Source: Euglena gracilis (Eukaryota > Euglenida > Euglenophyceae > Euglenales). Taken from it: 64,000 nt of DNA. Where the stretch lies: positions 37,354,382 through 37,418,381 of the forward strand of contig CP154957.1 in NCBI GenBank assembly GCA_039621445.1, read 5' to 3'. Position numbers and translations under genes: made by a program. Within the stretch, counting starts at the first letter, position 1; the number at the start of each line of letters is the position of its first letter. Shown here in pieces: positions 57,060-64,000 of the stretch. Below the pieces are notes generated by a model. It was not told where the DNA came from, made no database searches, and saw only the letters and a program-made list of their open reading frames with translations.

Positions 57060-57800
57060 CCTGGCCTGGCACCTGTGGCTGACCAGGGCCGACCAGGGCC
57101 GACTGTGACTTTTGTTGGCCAATTATGTCCCAAATGGACCAAAGCGGCTTTAAAGTGGCCACAAATGGCCAAAAGCAGTCAAAGTGGGCCAAAAGTGGCC
57201 TGAAAAAAAAAACAGGGGAAGTAGCCCAAAGTGGGCAAATGGAGCAAAAAGTGGTCAAAAGTTTGCAAAAAGTGCCAAAAAGCAATCAAAAAACCCTGGG
57301 TAAAAATTCAGCAAAAGTGGCCAAAGGCAGTCAAAAAAAGGTCAAAAAGTGACCAAAAGTAGTCAAAAAAAAAACAGCAAAAAAGCGGTGGAAGTCACCA
57401 AAAGTGGCCAAAAGCAGTGAAAAGTCATCAAAACGTCAGTAAAGTCAGCAAAGGTGGCCAAAAGCAGTCAAAAAGCAGCAAAAGTGACAGTTAAAAGGGG
57501 AAAAATTGGCGCTCAAAAGCGGCCAAAAGTGACCAAATGTGAGCAAAAGTTAGCAAAAACGGCCAAAACGGGGCATACCCCCACCTAGGGCTGACAATTT
57601 GCCGACCGTGGCCGACCAGGGCCGACCAGGCCATTTTTTTGACTGCTTTTGCGCATTTTTGGCTCTTTCAGGCCATATTTGGTTGCTTATTGGCCACTTT
57701 TGCTCACTTGAGCTGCTTCTGCTGTTTTTTTTTTTTTGGCCACTTGTACCATTTGAGGCTATTGCCACTCTTTTCCACTTTTGCCAACTTTTGGCCACTT
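57060..57800. repeat. Degenerate GTGGCCAAAAGCAGTCAAAA tandem repeat with inverted second half
   Basis: From 57130 to about 57560, units like AAAGTGGCCAAAAGCAGTCA repeat on the + strand. From about 57640 to 57800 the complement (TTTTGGCCACTTTTG) appears, so the region can fold back on itself. GGCCGACCAGGGCCGACC phrases mark its outer left (57085) and its centre (57605). Confidence 0.75.
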
Positions 57801-58261
57801 TCTGCACTGATTATGACACCAAAATTGGAAGTGACCATATCTTGGTCCCCATCCTGGTGGGTGGGAGGGCCACCAGGACCCCCACCCCTTTCCATATTTC
57901 TGGGGTCCACAGATTTTGAGGACAATAAATATTTTCTTTCGGCTCCGGAGGATTTTTTTTTTTGCTTGGTGCCAGGGGGGTTTCCCTCCCCCAGCAGGCT
58001 TTCTCAGACAGCCCCTCTGGAGGAAGAAATTCCGTTTTGCCTGAAGCGGAATGAGCCGGAAATTTGGAATTCTCTGTGAATGGGTGAATGAAGGGGATGA
58101 TGTTTTTTTTTGCAGTTGGATTGTGAGCCTTCCAACTTCAAAAAAAAGCGTTCTTTGTTTGGGCAAAAAAGACCCCCAGTCACAGCGGTGTCCCCTGGTC
58201 TTTTCGGGTGGTTGCATGTGCCAACCGTTGGCCGCACTTCCGGGCCAAGGCAGTTTCCTCT

Positions 58262-58400
58262 GTCTTTGAAGATTCTTGTCCCGTTTCTTTGGTCCGGGCT
58301 GATGTTTTTCGCTCGGCGTTGCCTGGCCCCTGCTGCACACCCGCCTCACACCCTGCCAGTACCGGCGCCTTTGCTCGCGTCTGCTCGTATGCGCTTTTTG
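58262..58400. repeat. Duplicated segment, copy 1 (copy 2 at about 58962-59085)
   Basis: TGTCTTTGAAGA, GTTTCTTTGGTCCGGGCTGATGTT and CTGCCAGTACCGGC recur about 700 bp downstream, where the last piece is the acceptor and start of an exon-like frame. This suggests a local tandem duplication including a splice site. Confidence 0.6.
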
Positions 58401-59062
58401 CGCTGCGGGCGGCTTGCGGTTACTACTTCGAGCTGCCCCCAGCCGCCTTTCGTTACCGGATTCCGGCAGGGTCGCTCGTCGTCTCCCCCTCTCTCCCCCA
58501 CAGCCCCTTTTGGTCCAATTCTTGTCGGTGTATCCCTCCTGTTCTTCGGGTTTCCTGTCCCCCTCTTTTCTGGAGCTCTCCCGGCCGTTTGTCATCTTTC
58601 TTTATGGTCCATTTTGATTTAGGCTTTGTCTCTTTCGCCTCTTGTTTTGTCGTCGGGATTTGTAAATTTTTTGCTTCTGTCCCCTCCCATGAGGTTTTTG
58701 CTCATACCCCTTTGCGGATTTTTTTTGACCATTCTCGCCCTCGTTTTGCTAAATTGTTTTGGCCCATCCAATTTTGTCGACCTGTGGCACTCTGGGCACT
58801 GGGCGTTGTCTTGCAGGGGTTTTTTTTTTGTCGCTATAATTTTTGCAAAGCTTTGGGCACAGTTTTGGTCAAAACTAATGGTGGTGTTTGTTTTAGGTTT
58901 TGCTTCCGTCCAGCCAACAAATTTGGCGTGGAAGAACCCCATACCTTCGTCCAATCTTGTCTTTGAAGACCTACGTGTGGCCGTTTCTTTGGTCCGGGCT
59001 GATGTTCTGTTGGAGGAACTGCCTAGCCACAACTGTCGCCATCACCCCCCACCCCCCTGCAG

Positions 59063-59196
59063 TACCGGCACACCGCCACGCGGGAGCGCATGTCGCGCAC
59101 GATGGCGAGCGACATGATGACCCGGGACTCCAAACACCACTTCGATGAACCCCACCAGCAGCAGCACAACTACCTGACCCCGCAGGAGTTCGACCA
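59063..59196 (+). CDS. Exon of an unidentified gene
   Basis: CCCTGCAG acceptor, YRHTATRERMSRTMASDMMT, DEPHQQQHNYLTPQEFDQ, donor CA|GTGTGC in phase 2. Very GC3-rich, with a short Gln/His run. LTPQEFDQ is reminiscent of an EF-hand helix, but the loop is not present. Confidence 0.6.
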
Positions 59197-59443
59197 GTGT
59201 GCCCCCTCCGCACCCCCCTCAGCCCCTTTTGGTCCATTCTTTGGCAGCCGAACAGTGAGCTGAGCGACGGTATGGCATTTTTGCTGAGGGCCACTCTCCA
59301 CATTTTGGAAGTTCCGCTGGCGAAAACGTTTGCTGCATTTTTGAAATTATGGTGATATTCGGGCCCTTTGGCAGCACACTTTTTTTTTTACAAACCCCAA
59401 GGAAATTATTTTTTTTTTTAATTTCCAAAGTAATAGGCACCAT

Positions 59444-59495
<52 letters not shown>

Positions 59496-59555
59496 CCCTT
59501 TTTGATTAAACTTGAGGTTTTTATAAAGATAACATGGAATGCCTGTTGTCTAAAT

Positions 59556-59588
<33 letters not shown>

Positions 59589-60179
59589 CTTTTTTTTTCA
59601 GCTGGCCTGGAGGTGATGAAGGGTCCCAGGAGTTTCTTTTTTTTTTTTTTTTTTTTTTCGAGTATTTTTTTTAAAAAAAAATAAGCGGTTCTTGCCAAAA
59701 ACCCTAAACCCCCCCAAATGACGGTTTGGGCGTGGAAAACGAACCTGACACAACACAGCACAGGCATGTCAGCAGCTAAAACGGGGGAGATGGACAGGCC
59801 CCAGGGGTTTCGAACATTACTTGAGATACTTCGTCGAAATGGTAGAGTCGAAAATTGGGGGGGGGGCAGTAAACTGCAGATTATCTTTTCCCATCACAGC
59901 GACTGGATCCCGGCTTTCCGAATCTCACTCCCAATTCCCCACCAAGGTATTCGGCCGACAAGGGGTCCAAACTGGGCAGGATCAGCCAGGTTGGGCACCC
60001 CCTTTTCCCCTGTCAGTATCTATCTTACTCAAAGGGACTCAGCTAAGCGGCCTGTAATGGGTGGAGTCACATTCCCCAAGAATTAGGAAATTGGAGGATG
60101 GGCGTCGAAAGAAAAATAATAACTCAAATGAGGAAGAGGGAGGTTAAATAAATATAAAATCGAAACAGATTTTTTAATT

Positions 60180-61035
60180 GTCGGCTGTCGTTGTTGTGTG
60201 GTGTTTGGTATTATGCAGAAATATTTTTGGTAAAAGCACTAAAAAAAATCATCTCGAGACATGCATATTGCAAAAGTGCATGAAAATGAACAAACGAAGG
60301 CATAAGTTAACCAAAGGAAATTAAATGGAGTGTTTTTATTTAGCAAAACAAAATCAAAAGACCCGAGGGTCGACCGACTTCCGCAAATTCGACCCCTCCC
60401 CAAATGACAAGATATGAATACTGGGGACGGCTGTGAGGGAATTTCCCTCCTTTGAAAAAAAATTCCAGCCCAGATGACTCTCTATTTCTCTTATCGGTCA
60501 TTCTTCCAAACACACCACTCTTGTCGATCGTCAATTGATGGCGAATTTCACCGCTCTTCGGTGCAGCAGGCAGGTGTTTCGAAATGAGTCGTTCGTTCCT
60601 CTTTCCAACCACACTTTTGGAGGGTTTCATTTTGGGACTCAATTTCTTCCAAAACTGGACCATGCTAACCAATCACCAGGTATTGTCAAAATATTCTCAA
60701 AAGACTTAAGGTTGTTGCGTCAAATTAGAATGGGGCAATCACACCACAAATGCGTTAACTTTCTCATGATCGACGGTCGTATAATTTGGGCTGTCGTTTG
60801 GTTGTGTTTTGGTATTATGCAGAAATTTTTGGTAACACTAAAAAACACCGAACTGATTTTGCCAAATGTGCATGTTCACAACCAAAGGAATTTCTCAATT
60901 TGGCAAAAAATGAAAAGACATAGGGAGGCTGTGAGGGAATTTCCCTCCAAATTTGAACATTCCAGGCCTCAGACTCTCTATAGGGCACCCTTGTCGTCCG
61001 TCAATTGATGGCGAATGTTCTCTTGTGTGTCACCA
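60180..61035. repeat. Local direct duplication, about 0.45-0.6 kb offset
   Basis: GGCTGTCG(T)...TTGGTATTATGCAGAAAT at 60182 recurs at 60789. GGCTGTGAGGGAATTTCCCTCC at 60429 recurs at 60928. GTCAATTGATGGCGAAT at 60530 recurs at 60999. Order is kept, so this is a diverged tandem duplication. Confidence 0.75.
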
Positions 61036-61489
61036 ACTCTTCGTTTTGTTTGGAGCAGGTGTTGATTGGTGGTTAACCATGCTAAATGATGGGTTTGGTT
61101 TTTTTGTGTTAATTTTTCTTTGGGTTAAGGTTTGAGGTTTTTTTTTGTTTTGGTGTGGTTGTGGTTTCTTTGGTCAAGGTTTGTTTTTTTTTCTGTGTTT
61201 GGCCTGGTTTTTGGGTTGTGATGGGTTTGATGTGGGTGTTGAGCTTTGGGTGGATTGAGTTGGGCTGGGGCAGGTTGGGAAAGGGGGGGTCCATGGGCAA
61301 GTGGGGGGGCTGTTGGAAGCTCTGCTGGGGGGGGTGTTTAAACTCTGTTGCTGGTGTGCTGGTCCCCGACTGTGGGGGGGGGGGTTTTGTTTTGCCACCC
61401 AAATATGAAGCCCCCCCCCCCCTGACGGGGAGCCAGACGATGGTGTCAATCAAGAAAAAGCTGAAAGTTTTGCGTGGACACACCATTTT

Positions 61490-61842
61490 TTTCACCAGAG
61501 GTAACGTACGTTTTCTCGAGATATTTTCGAAAAAATCGATTTTGACCGATTTTGGGACCCCCGCAAAATGGCAGAGTCGAAACTGGGGGGGGGGGGGGGG
61601 GTTTGGCGAATCCCACCCAGTTTGGACTTCAACTCGGGCCTGGCGGGGAGTCGGGGGTCAAATGGAGGTGATTCGGAAACCCCAAATCCAGTCGCTCGCG
61701 ACTGAAAAGAAAAAATCCGGGAACTGCGCCAGGGTCATGGTGATAATCCGCGGTTTTCACGGTCTACCCAGGGGCGGGTCCGACCCCCCCTTTTGCCCAA
61801 TGGTAAGCTTCGCTCTTTCCCACAAAGGGATAAGAGCTCAGC
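61490..61842. mobile_element. GCTGAGCTC element, partial copy C
   Basis: Only the right part: TACGTTTTCTCGAGATATTTTCG, the GGCGGGGAGTCGGGGGTCAAATGGAGGTGATTCGG block, TAAGCTTCGCTCTT and a terminal AAGAGCTCAGC at 61832-61842. Confidence 0.65.
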
Positions 61843-61852
61843 GACCCCCCTC

Positions 61853-62265
61853 CCACCTATAAGAAACCCGTTTCTTACAGGTGGCTTTCCAAAAACCAAC
61901 CGAAAGGGTTTCTTACAGGTGGGGGTTTCTGAGAGGTGGATGTCGAGGTCATTGCTGGGAGGTTTCTTGCAGGTGGGAGTTTCTCACAGGTGGCTCCAAT
62001 GCTTGTCCCATCCTCCTATTATATTCTTGTATTCTTGTATTCTTGTTCTAATAAAACAATAGCCAATTGATTTTTCAAAACACAGGAAGAAACACAGGAG
62101 CTCCGCCTCCAGTGCGTGCCAAAAAGCAGCACCAACTCTTCCTGTGCTAGACAGGAGCGTTTTTTGTCTGTTGCACCTCCGACAATTGTGCTCGACTACT
62201 CTCGTTTAACATGACATCTTATAGGTGTCCAACCAAGAGCTCCCAAGGGGTTTCGTACAGGTGGG
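61853..62265. repeat. CACCTATAAGAAACC block, inverted copy
   Basis: Reverse complement of 23040-23605: GGTTTCTTACAGGTGG units, GTCGAGGTCATTGCTGGGAGG, and the core CTCCGACAATTGTGCTCG. It contains an unrelated ATTCTTGT stretch at 62025 in place of part of the core. Confidence 0.65.
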
Positions 62266-62269
62266 GGTC

Positions 62270-63742
62270 GCTGAGCTCTTATCCCTTTATGGGTAAGAGC
62301 GAAGCTTACCCCTGGGGAAAGGGGGGGGTCGAACCCCCCCTCCCGCCACCTCGGGAACCGGCGGATTATCACCATGATCCCGGCTCCGTTTCCGGATTTT
62401 TTTTTTCAGGCGCGAGCGACTGGATTTCTAGTTTCCGAATCACCTCCGTTTGACCCCCCGACTCCCCGCCAGGCCCGAGTTATTCACCCGCGAAGGGGTC
62501 CAAACTGGATAGGATTGGCCTCGTCCCCCTCTTCCGACTCTGCCATTTCGCTGGGGTCCAAAAATTGGTTAAAAAAATCAATTTTTCGAAATTATCTCGA
62601 GAAAACGTGGATTACTTCCGTCTGACGAAATGCACCCCCGGAGGCTTTCTATCGTCCCCCGTTCGTCGTTTTGGTCGCCGACATGCCTGGCTCGTGTTCC
62701 GGTTTTGTGGCCCAAAACGGACATTTTGGGGTGTTTTTTGGGCCGTTTTTTGCTCAAAAAAATCGGTTTTCCCAAAATATCTCAACAATGAAGCCAAATC
62801 AAAGGAAAAGTCCGGAGAGCAAAAATGAAGCCCTTGGAATGCCCAATCCAACCATGGTTTATTTTCCCCCCGAACTCTTCGTGTATCTTGAGTTACGGCC
62901 ATTTTTTTGGCCAATTTCGGCCCATTTCAGGGCCCATTTTGGGCTGTTTTTGGGGCCAAAAAATCGATGTTTCCAAAGTATCTCGGAAATGAAGCAAAAT
63001 CAAAGGAAATGTCCCAAGACCTAATTTGAAGCCCTTGGAAGGCCCCATCTAACAGTATTTTGGTTTCCCCGCACCTCCCCGCCTAGCCCGAGTTATTTTG
63101 GACAGTTTTGGCTTGTTTTGGCTCAGCTGTTTTTGGCCATTTTCGGGTCAAAAAATTGAGAAAAAGTTTTGCCCGAAACGAGCCTCCCACCCAGAAAAAA
63201 ATTTTTGAGCCAAAATGTGCGTTTTTCGACCCCCCGCCCCCGGGGGGGGAAATCAAAAAAAATTGCCCGAAACGATTTTTTTTTTGGCCTCCCGGACCCG
63301 GAAAACCTGTTTTTGAGCCGAATTGACCGTTTTTTCGACCCCCTGGGCCCCCCGTTTCTGGCCCGAAACCTCTGCACTTCGGGTCAAAAATGTGTCAAAA
63401 AAGTCCAAAAAAATCGAAAAAAAATTTTGGCCTCCCTCACCCGGAAAAACTGTTTTCGAGCCGAAAACGAGCGTTTTTTTTTTTTACCCCCAGACCCCCG
63501 TTTCTGGCCCGAAACTGATGCACTTTGGGTCAAAAATGGGTCAACAAAGTCGAAAAAAATCGAGAAAAAAACTTTGCCCGAAACGATGTTCTTTGGCCCC
63601 CCGGACCTGGAAAACTGTATTTGAGCCGAAAATGGGCACCAAAGCCAACCAAACATTGCTTCCCATAACTCCGTCTCTGCCTGGCGTCCGAGCCACGTTT
63701 TCTGTTTTACCGTCAAAAACTGCGCCAGGTAAAGAGCTCAGC
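62270..63742. mobile_element. GCTGAGCTC element, copy D (inverted)
   Basis: GCTGAGCTCTTATCCCTTTA at the left and AAGAGCTCAGC at 63732-63742; in reverse complement it matches copy A end to end, including TAAGAGCGAAGCTTACCCC and the GACGAAATG...CCGGAGG segment near 62625-62650. Confidence 0.7.
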
Positions 63743-63914
63743 ACCCCTCAAACCCTGGTTTCTTGTGGGTGAGGGGGTTTAACAAAAGAGGCATTTTTCT
63801 TTGGCACAATTGCATTGGTGCCGGTAATTTGAAACCCCCATCGAGTTTTTTTTTCCTGAATGAACTCTGCATGGTTTGTGTTTGCCGGTTTCTGTCATCA
63901 TTTGCTGTTGCAGG

Positions 63915-64000
63915 AAGAAGAAGACCCTGTTTGTTACGTTGGCTGCCCGATGAGATTTTGGCCTCGGTCCCTCACAGTTCAAAGCTGCAGTCGAGCGCCT
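63915..64000 (+). CDS. Possible partial exon at the window edge
   Basis: After GTTGCAG two frames stay open to base 64000: EEEDPVCYVGCPMRFWPRSL and RRRPCLLRWLPDEILASVPH. The second contains LPDEILASV, which loosely resembles an F-box start. Too short to decide; the true frame and gene lie beyond the window. Confidence 0.3.

Larger units (their letters stand above)
56230..59062 (+). other. Repeat-rich region downstream of the EF-hand gene
   Basis: Holds the GGCCAAAAGTGG fold-back region (57060-57800) and a duplicated segment at 58262. No convincing exon was found between 56235 and 58900. Confidence 0.45.
59197..63914 (+). other. Repeat-dominated region
   Basis: Three long T runs (59441-59500, 59560-59620, 59637-59660), a GCTGAGCTC-family fragment (59790-60030), duplicated 60.2/60.8-kb blocks, a partial copy C and the inverted copy D of the GCTGAGCTC element, and the inverted CACCTATAAGAAACC block. 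No gene recognised. Confidence 0.6.

Noticed and set aside
59219-59767. Lys-rich minus-strand frame and Phe-rich plus-strand frame
   Set aside because: Both are produced by T homopolymer runs; no real protein content.
1-64000. tRNA, rRNA or small-RNA genes
   Set aside because: I saw no cloverleaf with a B-box GGTTCGANTCC context, no rRNA core sequence and no snRNA motif. A covariance-model scan would be needed to exclude them.

Overview
The window is nuclear DNA from a eukaryote. Coding sequence comes in short, strongly GC3-biased exons split by long, repeat-rich introns. Most junctions are GT-AG; a few fit only GC-AG. No bacterial operon, rRNA, tRNA or CRISPR array was seen. Homopolymer G and C runs, MITEs and other DNA transposon remains are abundant. 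The lineage cannot be fixed by eye; a large-genome protist or alga is my inference. Every gene I can support is on the + strand. Exon borders were placed by hand from reading frame, AG/GT sites and phase continuity.

Layout. (1) About 1-14496: a STE11/MEKK-like protein kinase (MAPKKK) with nearly all kinase subdomains in order. Two of its introns (2380-7980 and 9717-13755) are filled with transposons and with palindromic TGCGCA arrays. (2) 15516-17179: a 1.66 kb GGGT/GT satellite. (3) About 18.8-21.25 kb: exons of a basic, then Gln/Ser-rich protein, probably nuclear. (4) 21933-42412: an F-box/leucine-rich-repeat protein of about 18 exons and 600-630 codons. Its introns carry an intact-ended hAT element (33403-34737), a decayed relative of it and several MITEs. 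(5) 43659-50896: a four-exon gene of about 201 codons, all junctions phase 0, which I do not recognise. (6) 51558-56229: a multi-exon gene with one clear EF-hand loop and a poly(A) signal overlapping its stop. (7) 57-64 kb: repeats with two isolated exon-like segments (59063-59196 and 63915-64000), perhaps of another gene running off the window.

The strongest biology beyond the host genes is the transposon landscape. At least five elements can be delimited to the base because they have perfect 8-bp target-site duplications (TSDs), the hAT hallmark. They fall into four terminal-repeat families, and a sixth element has 7 bp of flanking identity. Several different families share a central GGCGCC-AA-GGCGCC-type hairpin. 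One element encodes a compact protein joining a CGGBP1-like zinc finger to a hAT C-terminal dimerisation motif, with the catalytic core missing, and lies 14 bp from the 3' splice site of an F-box exon. The kinase gene's 4-kb intron carries about a dozen copies of a 20-bp palindrome that resembles an NRF-1 site.
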